Origin: Selaginella moellendorffii
Taxonomy: Eukaryota > Streptophyta > Lycopodiopsida > Selaginellales > Selaginellaceae
Assembly: GCF_000143415.4 (NCBI RefSeq)
Contig: NW_003314286.1
Location: 1,241,129-1,305,128, forward strand
Direction: 5' to 3'
DNA length: 64,000 nt
Of the stretch, positions 33,242 through 42,858 are shown piece by piece. How positions within the stretch are numbered: the first letter of the stretch is position 1; each line of letters begins with the position of its first letter. Under the pieces are notes generated by a model. It saw nothing but the letters and a program-made list of their open reading frames with translations, was not told the DNA's origin and ran no database searches. The translations under genes and the position numbers were made by a program.

Positions 33242-35443
33242 CTATATAGATTGAGAGTTTAGATTCGATAACAAAACATATGGCGACGACTCTTCCGGAT
33301 CCAATTCCATCACTCTCTCTTGGATGTGATCTCCACTACCCCGGGCATTCCCATCTCCACTCTGGCACGCCCCCAGCACCGTCGTCCACGACACCACGTC
33401 CGGCTCAAACGGCATGCTCTGGACGAGGTCCTTGGCGTCCCGAATATACCCCGCCCGGCCCAAAAGATCCACCATGCACCGGTAGTGGTCTGCCCTGTAC
33501 GGCAGCCCGAAATCCAACCGCGCCGACCAGAAGTACGTCAGCCCCGTCTTGCACTCGCCCGAGTGGCTGGAGACCGCCAGCATTATGGTAAATGTCACCT
33601 GGTCGGGGGGCACGCCCTCCACGTGCATGGCGTGGAAGACGTGTACGGCCTCGGCGTGGCAGCTGAACTGGGCGTAGGCCGCCAGCATCGCGTTCCAAGT
33701 TATGGTATCTTTCCGTACCATGCTCGAGAAGACGAGCTCCGCGCCGTGGAGGCTACCGCACTTGGCATACATGGTAACCACGGCGTTACCGACGGTAACG
33801 TCCCAGCTCAGGCTGCTGTCGCCGATGTGGGCGTGGATCACACGGCTGAGAGGCAGCGAGCCTACGGCCGTGCACGCGTCCACCACCCCCACGAACGTGA
33901 TCTCGTTAGGCCGGACTCCCTCGACGTCCATTGTACGGTAGAGTTGCAGTGCCTCGTGGCCGCGTGCGTTTTGGGAGTAGCCCGAGATCATCGCGTTCCA
34001 GGAGACGAGGTTCCGGACGGGCATTCGGTCGAACACGTCGCGGGCCTCGTCAAGTTGCCCCCGTGAGGCAAATGCGGTTACCATGGTCGTCCAGGAGATC
34101 ACATCCGGATTGGGGATTCGATCAAAGAGCTTGCTCGCTTCGGTGATAAGTCCTGATTGAGCGAATCCGGAGAGAAGTGCGTTCCACGAGACTAAGTCGC
34201 GGTATGGCGTCCGGTGGAACATTTCCCTGGCCTCCTCCATATGCCCGTGTTGGGTATATCCCGTAATCATGGCGTTCCAAGATACCATATTCTTGTCTGG
34301 CATCTTTTCAAAGAGCTCCTGGGCTTCTCGGAGATGCCCGTTTTGTGCGTATGCCGAAATCATTGCGTTCCATGAAATAGTGCTTTTCTTTNNNNNNNNN
34401 NNNNNNNNNNNNNNNNNNNNNNNNNNNNNNNNNNNNNNNNNNNNNNNNNNNNNNNNNNNNNNNNNNNNNNNNNNNNNNNNNNNNNNNNNNNNNNNNNNNN
34501 NNNNNNNNNNNNNNGCGAGATCGTTTGCCTGCGCGTACGCGGAGATCATCGTTGTCCACGAGACAATGTCACGGTTGGGCATCTTTTCGAAGAGCAATTG
34601 AGCGCGGTTTACTTGCCGGGTGTGTACGCGAGCCTTGAGCATCGTGTTCCAGGATATGGAATCCCTCTTGGGCATCGCAGCAAAGAGATCCATGGCTGTT
34701 TGGAACTGGTTGCTCTCGGCGTAAGCCGCCAGCATTGCGTTGCCGCAGTAGAGATCATCGGGGCCATAGCTCTCATGGATGAGCTTTGCTTCGTGGATTT
34801 GGCCCTTTTGAGCGTAGCCCAGCACCATCACCGTGCACGCGATCCCACTCTTCTCTGGCATTCGATCGAAGAGATCTCTCGCTTCCCTGAGTTTTCCTTC
34901 CTTGGCATAGGCAGTGACGATCGTGTTCCAGGAAACTTGATCTAGAACAGGGCTCTCATCAAAGAGCTTCCTGGCTTCTTGGAGATGCCCGTTTTGGGCA
35001 TATGCCGAGATCATCGTGTTCCAAGAGATCACATTCTTGTTTTGCAGCAAATCAAAGACCTTTCTCGCTTCGTCAACTTTCTTGTTCTGTCCATAGACAG
35101 CGATCATTGCGTTCCACGTCGCAAGGTTTTTCAAAGGCATCTTCTCAAAGAGCGTCGATGCTTTCTCGAGATGCCCGTTCCGGGAGTATGCCAGGAGCAT
35201 CACATTCCACGAGTAGACGTTCCTCTGCGCGATTCCCTCAAACACATCGACCGCGTCTTTCAAGCTCCCGCACTTTCCGTACATCTCTATGAGGAGGTTC
35301 TGGAGATAGGTGTTTTGCTGCTCGTGGCTGCCAAGGATCTTTACGTGGAGACGCTTGCCTTCGGCCAAATCTCTGGTTTTGCCACACGATTTAAGCAGCG
35401 AGGCATAGAAATGCGTATCAATCGTCGCAAGCTCCACCTCCAT
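33242..35443 (-). CDS. PPR protein 1 (31-residue SS-motif array, E1 end), contains assembly gap
   Basis: Single exon, 733 codons including 41 unknown ones from the N run at 34392-34514. After an N-terminal L-type motif (LLIEMYGKCGSLKDA) come about 13 tandem 31-residue motifs of the form NxxSWNAMISAYAQNGHLxEAxxLFxxMPxK. P/L/S motifs with VTFxxML and the DHYRCMVDLLGRAG helix follow. The protein ends at SSPYVLLSNLNSQSI, just past E1; E2, E+ and DYW are absent. PPR proteins bind organellar RNA, one motif per base; the target here is unknown. The start codon is 14 bp from that of the divergent PPR gene. The stop at 33242 is about 300 bp from the kinase leader. Confidence 0.9.
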   Translation of the reverse strand: MEVELATIDTHFYASLLKSCGKTRDLAEGKRLHVKILGSHEQQNTYLQNLLIEMYGKCGSLKDAVDVFEGIAQRNVYSWNVMLLAYSRNGHLEKASTLFEKMPLKNLATWNAMIAVYGQNKKVDEARKVFDLLQNKNVISWNTMISAYAQNGHLQEARKLFDESPVLDQVSWNTIVTAYAKEGKLREARDLFDRMPEKSGIACTVMVLGYAQKGQIHEAKLIHESYGPDDLYCGNAMLAAYAESNQFQTAMDLFAAMPKRDSISWNTMLKARVHTRQVNRAQLLFEKMPNRDIVSWTTMISAYAQANDLXXXXXXXXXXXXXXXXXXXXXXXXXXXXXXXXXXXXXXXXXXKKSTISWNAMISAYAQNGHLREAQELFEKMPDKNMVSWNAMITGYTQHGHMEEAREMFHRTPYRDLVSWNALLSGFAQSGLITEASKLFDRIPNPDVISWTTMVTAFASRGQLDEARDVFDRMPVRNLVSWNAMISGYSQNARGHEALQLYRTMDVEGVRPNEITFVGVVDACTAVGSLPLSRVIHAHIGDSSLSWDVTVGNAVVTMYAKCGSLHGAELVFSSMVRKDTITWNAMLAAYAQFSCHAEAVHVFHAMHVEGVPPDQVTFTIMLAVSSHSGECKTGLTYFWSARLDFGLPYRADHYRCMVDLLGRAGYIRDAKDLVQSMPFEPDVVSWTTVLGACQSGDGNARGSGDHIQERVMELDPEESSPYVLLSNLNSQSI
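34392..34514. other. assembly gap of 123 unknown bases
   Basis: A run of N inside PPR gene 1. Its length happens to be a multiple of three, so the reading frame appears continuous. The flanking motifs imply that the gap spans most of two 31-residue PPR motifs. Confidence 0.99.
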
Positions 35444-35457
35444 CGCTGCTGATCAGA

Positions 35458-37332
35458 ATGGAGCTCGCGGAGTGCATCCGCCTCGTTCAATCCTGCCACA
35501 GCATCGCATCCGCGAGAGAAGTTCACTCCAAAATCGCCCACCACTCCATCCCAACCAGCGCTTTCCTCGCAAACAAGCTCATCGAGATGTACGGGCGATG
35601 CGGCAGCGTTCCAGACGCCCTGGCCGTCTTTGATTCCATGGGCCCGAGAAAAGATGCCTTCACCTGGGTGTTCATGCTGTCGGCATATTCTCGAAATGGG
35701 CATCTCGACGAGGCCCGGAAGCTCTTTTGCGACTGCATGCCGTACCACAGCCTGGTGGGGTGGACGGCCCTGCTGGATGCGTACGGACAGCAAGCTAGAC
35801 TGGATGATGCTCGCCACGTGTTCGAATCTATGCCCGAGTGGGACCAGGTGTCCCTCAACGCAGTGCTATCGGCATACACCCGGCATGGGCATCTAGCATT
35901 TGCGGAGATTATATTCTCTGCCATGCCACAGAGGAACCTCGTTTCTTGTAACGCAATCTTAGCAGCGTACGCTCAAAATGGTCAGACCGTATATGCAAAA
36001 CAAATATATGATTCAATGCCGGAATGGGATTTGGTGTCGCTGACTACTATCGTTGTAGCATATGCCGTTTCAAGGCATGTAGAGAATTCGAAGATATGTT
36101 TTGACCAAATGCCGCTCAGGAACCTTGTGTCTTGGAATTCGATGCTGAGCTCCTACACTCAAAACGGGCATTCAGCGGAAGCTAAATTGTTTTTTGATAG
36201 CATGCCACAGCATGGTCTAGTGTCACTGAATTTGATGCTTTCCTTGTATGCCCAGAATGGCCTCCACGACGAGGCAAAGTCTCTGTTCTACCAAATGCCA
36301 CAACGTGATGTTGTCTCTTGGAACACGATGATCTCGCTGTACGCAGACCGGGGAGATGTTGGGATAGCCACAAAGCTCTTTGATGAGATGCCGTACAGGA
36401 ATATCGTCTCGTGGAATGCCCTGCTTAGTGCTCACAGCCAAGCTGGGCATGTTGAAGAGGCCAAATGTCTGTTTGATCAGATGCCACAGAGGGATCTGAT
36501 CTCGTGGAACTCAATTCTTGTGGCATTTGTCCGGAATGGGCATTTTGAGTATGCAATGAGGACTCTAGAGACCATGCCCGAGCAAAGCCTTTATGCTTTG
36601 ACTGCTATGATAAGCACGTATGCCCAAGTCGGGCATATCGAGAGCGCTTGGAAAGTTTTCAGTATCGTTTCTGGAAGAAACACTGTTTTGTGGACTGCGA
36701 TGCTTGTCGCTTTTGGAGAAAACGGCTATGTTCAAGAAGCAAAGCTTTTGTTTGATCAGATGGAAGGAAAAGATGCCGTTGTTTGGAATTCAATGCTGTC
36801 GGCGTATGCCCATAAAGGGCATCACGCTGATGTCTCAAAGCTTCTTAGAACGATGCCTGAGCCAAGTCTAGTGTCTTGGAATGCTGCTCTCGGTGCATAT
36901 GCCCGTCACGACCACAACTCTAGCAAGGTTTTCAATTCTTTATACACCATGAACACGATTGAAGCAGTTGACGAGACGTGCTCTAGTTTGGTGCTCCTGG
37001 CTTGCAGCCACAAGGGCGAAGTTTACGTTGCTCGACGATTCTTTATTTCAATGGTGTGGGACTTTGAAGTGGTGCCGACCAAGCAACACTACTGCTGCAT
37101 GGTTGATATTTTGAGTCGCGCCGGTCACTTGGCCGATGCCAAAGAGCTCATCGAGACCATGCCTTTTGTGCCCGATTCTTTCGAGTGGCGGTGCCTGCTC
37201 GCGGCTGGACGATCCCACGATAATCTTGGAGATGGAATTGCAGCAGCAACTAATGTTTTTGGTCTGGATCGCAGTGATGCAACAAGCTATGTGTTGTTAT
37301 CTAATTCTTACTCGATCATCAAGAGCAGTTGA
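35458..37332 (+). CDS. PPR protein 2 (SS-motif array, E1 end)
   Basis: Single exon, 624 residues. The N-terminus (VQSCHSIASAREVHSKIAHH, KLIEMYGRCGSVPDA) is an L-type lead-in. About 14 SS motifs follow, each near 31 residues, ending in MPQR/MPEW before D/NxVSWN. The C-terminus has KQHYCCMVDILSRAGHLADAKELIETMPF, then SYVLLSNSYSIIKSS at the stop, so E2/DYW are missing. Divergent from PPR 1 with 14 bp between start codons and convergent with the F-box gene with 42 bp between stops. Presumed organellar RNA binding; target unknown. Confidence 0.9.
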   Translation: MELAECIRLVQSCHSIASAREVHSKIAHHSIPTSAFLANKLIEMYGRCGSVPDALAVFDSMGPRKDAFTWVFMLSAYSRNGHLDEARKLFCDCMPYHSLVGWTALLDAYGQQARLDDARHVFESMPEWDQVSLNAVLSAYTRHGHLAFAEIIFSAMPQRNLVSCNAILAAYAQNGQTVYAKQIYDSMPEWDLVSLTTIVVAYAVSRHVENSKICFDQMPLRNLVSWNSMLSSYTQNGHSAEAKLFFDSMPQHGLVSLNLMLSLYAQNGLHDEAKSLFYQMPQRDVVSWNTMISLYADRGDVGIATKLFDEMPYRNIVSWNALLSAHSQAGHVEEAKCLFDQMPQRDLISWNSILVAFVRNGHFEYAMRTLETMPEQSLYALTAMISTYAQVGHIESAWKVFSIVSGRNTVLWTAMLVAFGENGYVQEAKLLFDQMEGKDAVVWNSMLSAYAHKGHHADVSKLLRTMPEPSLVSWNAALGAYARHDHNSSKVFNSLYTMNTIEAVDETCSSLVLLACSHKGEVYVARRFFISMVWDFEVVPTKQHYCCMVDILSRAGHLADAKELIETMPFVPDSFEWRCLLAAGRSHDNLGDGIAAATNVFGLDRSDATSYVLLSNSYSIIKSS

Positions 37333-37374
37333 ACTTGTTTCGTTCTCAATTGGCGCACACCAAGATCATGGTGA

Positions 37375-38310
37375 TTATGGCTTTGAAGAAAAGCTGGGTT
37401 TAAACACAAAGCTATCTCTATAGCTATCTGGACACCACGCTCCTTTAAGCCACTCCCATTGCCGTCGAACTGGATAGTATGTAACTATGACACCTCCAGC
37501 GGCTTGCCGGTGAGGCGCGGTCACGTAAAACACGATCACGTCGTCGACCAGTTCCATTCGGAGCGGATAAACACTGAGCTTCGAATCTTGCAAGTCACTT
37601 CCAAATCCCAGGTTTGAGACCTGCACAGGCCGCATGCAATCGTCCAGTTCCCAAATCCGTAAACCGCAGAATTTCAGGCTGTCAATGTCCCTCCATTCCG
37701 TGGCTACGATGAACTTGTCACCACATACACACTTCCCAACGAAAAGCTCTCCTGTCAATACCCACGAATCTGATCTGTGGTTTTCCCTGCGAAGATCTAT
37801 GCACGTTTTCGATGCATTTGGTTTTGCAAAAGGTCCTGACCACCCTTTTGACTCCTTTGACGAGTCGTATGTGTACGTGTACGTGTTCCCGCCACCTTTC
37901 AAGGTCAAACCAATTTTATACACTCCCGTAAACGGGTCATGCCTGAACTCCATGTTGGAAACATGTAGATTGAACTGTCCCAAGCTTAATCTCTTCCATT
38001 TTCTAGTTATCGGATTCCCAACAAATATGTATGGCCATTTCATGCCACAGACGAGCCCAGCAGACGAAGCCCAGAGAGACGCGCTGATTCTTGACAATCC
38101 TTCCACTGGCCAAGCCACAGTCGTCGCAAGTGGATCCCATAGGTGTAAACTATTCCCAAGGTGCAATAGAACGACTAGATTCCTCGCTGTAAACCACGGG
38201 GATTGGACTAGCTCGAGCCACTCCTTGCAAACCAAGCGTGCGCGGAAGAGACTTTGTATGTCAAGGCGCGAGAGAACGTCTAGCATGAGATGGTGATCGA
38301 GGGGTTCCAT
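37375..38310 (-). CDS. F-box protein
   Basis: Single exon, 311 residues from the ATG at 38310. An in-frame extension upstream begins only with TTG and lacks an ATG. Residues 1-45 (MEPLDHHLMLDVLSRLDIQSLFRARLVCKEWLELVQSPWF) are a clear F-box, which binds SKP1 in SCF ubiquitin ligases. The rest is a beta-rich substrate-recognition part of the plant F-box associated type (FVGNPITRKWKRL, HDPFTGVYKIGL), without a clear Kelch or LRR pattern. The start lies 71 bp from the divergent PPR 3 start. Confidence 0.85.
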   Translation of the reverse strand: MEPLDHHLMLDVLSRLDIQSLFRARLVCKEWLELVQSPWFTARNLVVLLHLGNSLHLWDPLATTVAWPVEGLSRISASLWASSAGLVCGMKWPYIFVGNPITRKWKRLSLGQFNLHVSNMEFRHDPFTGVYKIGLTLKGGGNTYTYTYDSSKESKGWSGPFAKPNASKTCIDLRRENHRSDSWVLTGELFVGKCVCGDKFIVATEWRDIDSLKFCGLRIWELDDCMRPVQVSNLGFGSDLQDSKLSVYPLRMELVDDVIVFYVTAPHRQAAGGVIVTYYPVRRQWEWLKGAWCPDSYRDSFVFKPSFSSKP

Positions 38311-38381
38311 TTGCGCTAAAAAGGAAGTTTTTACCCAATTCAATAAAAGGAGAGAAAAAGGGATCAATTCACCTTTATGTT

Positions 38382-40427
38382 ATGCCCATCTCTCCTGCTC
38401 AATCTAGCCCATCCAAATGTATTGAGGATTTTTCTTCGTCAATCCGCGAAGCCAACCACCTCATTGAGATGTATGGAAGATCCGGGAGCGTCGATCGAGC
38501 ACGGCAAGTGTTTGACGACATCGCGGCTAAGGATCAAGCATCGTGGTCGCTGCTGCTGTTGGCGTATTCCCGGAATGGGTATGTGCGAGAAGCCAATAGC
38601 GTTTTTTATGCCATGCCGGAATGGTGCATGGTATCGCTCAATTCTATGCTGGGATGCTACGTGAAAAATGGGCTGCTGGAGGACGCTGAGAAGTTCTTTT
38701 TTGATTGTATGGCCCTGTGGAGTGTGGTGTCGTGGAACACTGTTATATCTGGCTATGCCCAGTCTGGGGATTGCGAGGATGCGAAGAGGGTGTTTGATTT
38801 GATGCCTTGGAAGAATATGGTGTCGTGGAGCTCGATGCTTGTGGCTTATGCTAATGACAAGAAGCTCAAGGACGCAGAGGAAATATTTTGTGAAATACCT
38901 TTGCTTGACACTGTCGCCTGGACATCTATGCTGGTTGCATATGCCCAAAACGGGGTTTTAAACAAGGCCGAAGAGATTTTTGGCAAAATGCCAGAGAGAA
39001 ACTTGGTGTCCTTTAATGCAATGCTTGCAGCATTTTCACACAGCAATAATGTCTTAAATACGGAGTATTTCTTCAAAGAGATGCCAGAGAAAAATGTGGT
39101 TTCTTGGAATGCCATGCTTGCAGCATATGCCCAAACTGGGCATTTGGAAAACGCTAAGCTCGCGTTTTGCTCTATGTCACAACGTAATCTCTTCTCTTGG
39201 AATTCAATGCTGGCTGCCTACGCCCAGTACGGTCATTTAAAAACCACTAAAGATATGTTTTACTGGAAGATGCCGCAGTGGAACTTGGTGTCATGGAACA
39301 CCATGATAAACGCTCACTTGCAAGCCGAGGATTTGGGTGGCGCCAGAGAAATCTTTGCTGCGATGCCGCAGCACGACACCATCGCCTGGAACTCGATTAT
39401 GGCAGCGTACGCTCAGCAGGGACTGGTGGAGAACGCAAAGCAGATGTTTGATTCCATGCCTCAATGGAACCAAGTCTCATTCAACGCGATGATCTCCGCC
39501 TACTCGAATCTACACGAAAGTCATGGCGAAGGATTGGCAGCAGCGAGAAAACTCTTTGATCTCATGCCGCAGCTCTCGCTCGTATCTTGCAACTCGATGC
39601 TATCGCTGCTCTCGGAGAACTCTAAAGTGGAGCGAGCCAAGGAGATGTTCGAGGAGATACCCCAGCGTGACTTGGTTTCCTGGACGGCCATGCTCGTTGG
39701 GTATGCCCGAGCTGGGCATATCGACGAAGCCAAGAACTTGTTCGATGCAATGCCGCAGTGGGACGTGGTGAGCTTCACGTCGATGCTGCTGGCATTCTCT
39801 CGGAGTGGCCTGGTGGCGGAAGCCAAGCAAATCTTCGACGCCATTCCGCAACACAACTCCGTCTCCTGGGATGCGATGCTGGTTTGCTACGCGCAGAGCG
39901 GCGATGCTCACTCTTCCAAGCGTCTTTTCGATGCCATGCCGGAGCACGACCTGGTGGCGTGGAATGCGCTCCTCGCGGGGCATGCCCAGCTCGGGCAGCC
40001 CGAGGCTGCGGCGCAAACTTTCGACGAGATAAAAATGGTGGAGCGGCCGGATGCGATCTGCTTCGTGTCGATCATGACCGTTTGCGAGCTGGAGCAGTGC
40101 CGTGAGTGCTTTGTTTCGATGGTTGGAGACTTCGGAGTGGTGGCGAGGAAGCAGCACTACTCGTGTCTTGTGGATGTGCTGGGACGAGCCGGGCATATCA
40201 CCAAGGCCATGGATCTCATCACCAACATGCCCTTTGAGGAGGACTGTGTGGATTGGATGTGCTTTCTCGACGCTTGCAGGAGGCACAGCGATGTGGCCCA
40301 TGGAGCGCAAGGAGCAAAACGCCTCTTGGAGATTGATCCAGGAAACTCAGCTGCTCTGGTGGTGCTGGGATCCATGTTTACCTTCGGAAAGGGAGTCAAG
40401 GTGGTGGATCAGGTTCTTGGTAAATAA
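38382..40427 (+). CDS. PPR protein 3 (SS-motif array, E1-like end)
   Basis: Single exon, 681 residues. A short lead-in (HLIEMYGRSGSVDRARQVF) is followed by about 16 SS motifs. One motif is enlarged by five residues (YSNLHESHGEGLAAARKLF). The C-terminal helices KQHYSCLVDVLGRAGHITKAMDLI and EEDCVDWMCFLDACRRH are present. The end NSAALVVLGSMFTFGKG is a weak E1, and no E2 or DYW follows. A partial, broken copy of its 3' half lies just downstream (40540-40890). Confidence 0.9.
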   Translation: MPISPAQSSPSKCIEDFSSSIREANHLIEMYGRSGSVDRARQVFDDIAAKDQASWSLLLLAYSRNGYVREANSVFYAMPEWCMVSLNSMLGCYVKNGLLEDAEKFFFDCMALWSVVSWNTVISGYAQSGDCEDAKRVFDLMPWKNMVSWSSMLVAYANDKKLKDAEEIFCEIPLLDTVAWTSMLVAYAQNGVLNKAEEIFGKMPERNLVSFNAMLAAFSHSNNVLNTEYFFKEMPEKNVVSWNAMLAAYAQTGHLENAKLAFCSMSQRNLFSWNSMLAAYAQYGHLKTTKDMFYWKMPQWNLVSWNTMINAHLQAEDLGGAREIFAAMPQHDTIAWNSIMAAYAQQGLVENAKQMFDSMPQWNQVSFNAMISAYSNLHESHGEGLAAARKLFDLMPQLSLVSCNSMLSLLSENSKVERAKEMFEEIPQRDLVSWTAMLVGYARAGHIDEAKNLFDAMPQWDVVSFTSMLLAFSRSGLVAEAKQIFDAIPQHNSVSWDAMLVCYAQSGDAHSSKRLFDAMPEHDLVAWNALLAGHAQLGQPEAAAQTFDEIKMVERPDAICFVSIMTVCELEQCRECFVSMVGDFGVVARKQHYSCLVDVLGRAGHITKAMDLITNMPFEEDCVDWMCFLDACRRHSDVAHGAQGAKRLLEIDPGNSAALVVLGSMFTFGKGVKVVDQVLGK

Positions 40428-40539
40428 TCGTTGTGAATAATTTGATCAAAAAAGACTGTATATACACTTTTACACAACAGACTCTTTACAGAAGAATAAC
40501 TTAAACTTGTAACAACTAGGGATCAAACAGAGTCCAAAA

Positions 40540-40890
40540 GGTTCTATCTATTGGAATCTACACGAAAATCATGGCGAAGTATTGGCAGCAGCAAGAAAAC
40601 TCTTTAATCTCATGACGCAGGCATTAACGAGCATGGTTGGAAACTCCGTCCACTTTAGAGGTAAGCTTCAAGTTGCAAGAGTCGGGGAGTGCTCTTGTTT
40701 CAATGGCTGGAGATTCCGGAGTGATGGCGAGGAAGCAGCACTAGGGATCTAGCGGGGCACCTCAGCAAGTGGATCTGAGGAGGACCCGCGGAGTGCACGG
40801 AGCAAAGCAGCTCCTGGTCGATCCAGGAGACCGGCTCTGGAAAAGGAGTCAAGCAAGTGGACCAAACGCCGTGCTTGGTAAGCAAGTCGT
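40540..40890 (+). pseudogene. truncated duplicate of the PPR 3 3' half
   Basis: Three blocks match PPR 3 in the same order but with the intervening sequence lost. About 40555-40625 matches 39505-39575 ('atggcgaag', 'ttggcagcagc'). About 40690-40745 matches 40100-40158 ('gtggcgaggaagcagca' type). About 40770-40885 matches 40300-40428 ('ggagcaaa', 'gatccagga', 'cttggtaa'). Stops and deletions break the frame. It is a nearby tandem duplication that decayed. Confidence 0.75.
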
Positions 40891-41044
40891 CGTCAATGCT
40901 GAAGTCTTCTGACACGACGCGGCGACGCTTATAATACATGAAACTGGGCTACTATAAAAACTTGGCAAATGTTAGAGCCATTCCACAGTTCAGAGTTCTT
41001 ACTTGTCTTCGATTACTCGTCACCCAGTGTTCGCAGTAGCATTC

Positions 41045-41635
41045 ATGGCTTATCACCGATCTTCGGCATTCCTTGTGCTCTTCTTGGCTTGCATGGGTCT
41101 GGGATTGTCAGTGGCAGCTGCGACGAGGGAGAGTTTCACGTGCTACTGGACTCCATCTGAGAGTGGTATATGCAGAGGCAAGGCGGCGGACACGGCCATC
41201 GAGACCTGCGATCCTAAGCAAGAGATAGCTAAGGTGTGTGGCGATTTCTGGAATAAGATTCACACAGAGGGCGCCGGGAAGTTGAAGGATGGGCGATACG
41301 TGACTTGCCAAGACGGCAATTGCTACTGCTTCGGCGTGACGGATGGTCCCAAGGGCAGCAGAGACAACAACTTGCACCTCTACGTGTCGATTGCGGTTCC
41401 GGGCGAGAAGTATCCCTTTGGAACGAAGCTCGAGATAAGTCAGCTGAAGGGGCTGGTGCTTCCCGGCGGTGGGCGACACAACGGGTGTGTTCGGGTGGAC
41501 GACTCGTGCACAAGCTGTAACATGGACTTCTACGTGGGGCGGAAGAGGAACTACGATGCTATTGACGCGCAGGTCACTGGTGCCTGGGATGTTACAAGCG
41601 GTTCGAACTGCGAGATTTGGAACTATGGTAATTGA
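41045..41635 (+). CDS. secreted cysteine-rich protein, probable double-psi beta-barrel (3D/RlpA-like) fold
   Basis: Single exon, 196 residues from the ATG at 41045. An in-frame upstream extension starts with TTG and would bury the signal peptide. Residues 1-27 (SSAFLVLFLACMGLGLSVAAA) form a signal peptide. The mature part has 11 cysteines, and its C-terminal half (YPFGTKLEISQL, GGGRHNGCVRVDDSC, MDFYVG) resembles the 3D/RlpA barrel pattern, in which an early FGT strand is followed by V.DD/S and ID.. strands. It is a likely extracellular or cell-wall protein. The fold is a pattern judgement and no function is known to me. Confidence 0.65.
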   Translation: MAYHRSSAFLVLFLACMGLGLSVAAATRESFTCYWTPSESGICRGKAADTAIETCDPKQEIAKVCGDFWNKIHTEGAGKLKDGRYVTCQDGNCYCFGVTDGPKGSRDNNLHLYVSIAVPGEKYPFGTKLEISQLKGLVLPGGGRHNGCVRVDDSCTSCNMDFYVGRKRNYDAIDAQVTGAWDVTSGSNCEIWNYGN

Positions 41636-41782
41636 GACCCTCCATGTTCTGCTGCACTCTTGAATAGAAGATCGTGATCAAGCCTAATGGACCTTGCTGC
41701 CATGAGTAGCTCCCAAATCATCCCGGACTCTCGAGTAGCTCATCCACAGATAGCTGTAGAATGTTGTGCATGAAACTCGATT

Positions 41783-42807
41783 TTAGGAACTTGGTAGCTT
41801 CTCCAGAAGGAAAATGTTCTCCTTGTCATCTCGGCCGACTCGCCAGCTCTCATCCAGGTAGCTTTGGTTTGTCAGGAAAAACTAGCAAGAGCTGTTGCAA
41901 AAGGATACGTGATTTCAAGCCAGCCCGCGGGATTGAAAATGCCTAGCAGGAGGTCGTAGTTCTTCTCAAATAGGTTCATCAACTGCAAGCAAAAGAATCT
42001 AGCACAACTTAGAAACTCTTTGTAACAGTGATGACGGATACCTGGTTTGGAACAATTGTCGATGATTCATACGTGATATCTACGTGCTAATCCCTTGAAT
42101 CCAAAAGACTTAACAATGAAACCAAAGAGAAGAATGCGAGCAAACCGTGGGCGAAGTGATTCGATACGAAGCCGTGATGGTAAGCGAGCCTCTAAACATT
42201 GAAAATGCGGGAACGGTAAACTCGATCGTGTTCACTGCTTTCATCTGCGTTAAGGCAGGCATGTCGAGGAAACAAAAGAGAAACACGAAAGAAGCCATCG
42301 CTAAACCTTCGCTATGTCAATCGTTTGAGTAAAGTCTCCAAGAGAGATGAAGTCTCGAAGCCCGAGTTTAGTACGTTTCGAGCCGAGAATGGAGATGGTG
42401 CTGTAAAGAAGCTGCCAGTTACCATCCAGCTGCGACAATGAAATCGAAAATCCTTTTAGTGTTGAACAACGAGCATGCGACCTTTGGAAGATTTTCCATG
42501 GGGTTTGGGCATGGATTCAATCTCTCGAGCTCCATGATAAGCTCCTCAATCGCGATTTTCTTTGGGGTCTGGACTCCAAATATCCCCCTGTTGATACCTA
42601 CGCGAAAGGAGGCATAGACACATTGTCCTAGAACAGATAGAGCAAGAACAGACCTTTTAAGTTATCCTTGATGGAAGATTTTAGATCTCGCAGCTCTGGA
42701 GCAGTGAGCGCAAGAGATTCCTCCTTGCAGGCCAATCTTGTGCTGATGCTATTGCAGCAGCGGCTTGGCCACGCCCAACAAGCACCGGCATTGATCGCTG
42801 CCGCCAT
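41783..42807 (-). CDS. FBN6: plastid-lipid-associated protein / fibrillin 6-like
   Basis: Seven exons: 42807-42654, 42597-42482, 42429-42307, 42244-42146, 42086-42042, 41982-41909 and 41861-41783. They sum to 690 bp, 229 residues, all with GT-AG borders and consistent phases. A short transit-like N-terminus is followed by [81 protein letters not shown] and [14 protein letters not shown]. These closely follow Arabidopsis FBN6 (At5g19940). Fibrillins are lipocalin-like proteins of thylakoids and plastoglobules. No long single ORF marks this gene. It is divergent from PPR 4, with 51 bp between the two ATGs. Confidence 0.9.
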
Positions 42808-42814
42808 AGAACAC

Positions 42815-42824
42815 TTTAGGGTTT
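42815..42824. promoter_or_regulatory. telo-box in the FBN6/PPR 4 divergent spacer
   Basis: TTTAGGGTTT lies in the 51-bp interval between the start codons of FBN6 (42807, minus) and PPR 4 (42859, plus). Both genes would have to be transcribed from, or through, this shared spacer. Confidence 0.45.
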
Positions 42825-42858
42825 GTCCTCTTCGTGGGCGGGAGGTTTATTCAAATGT

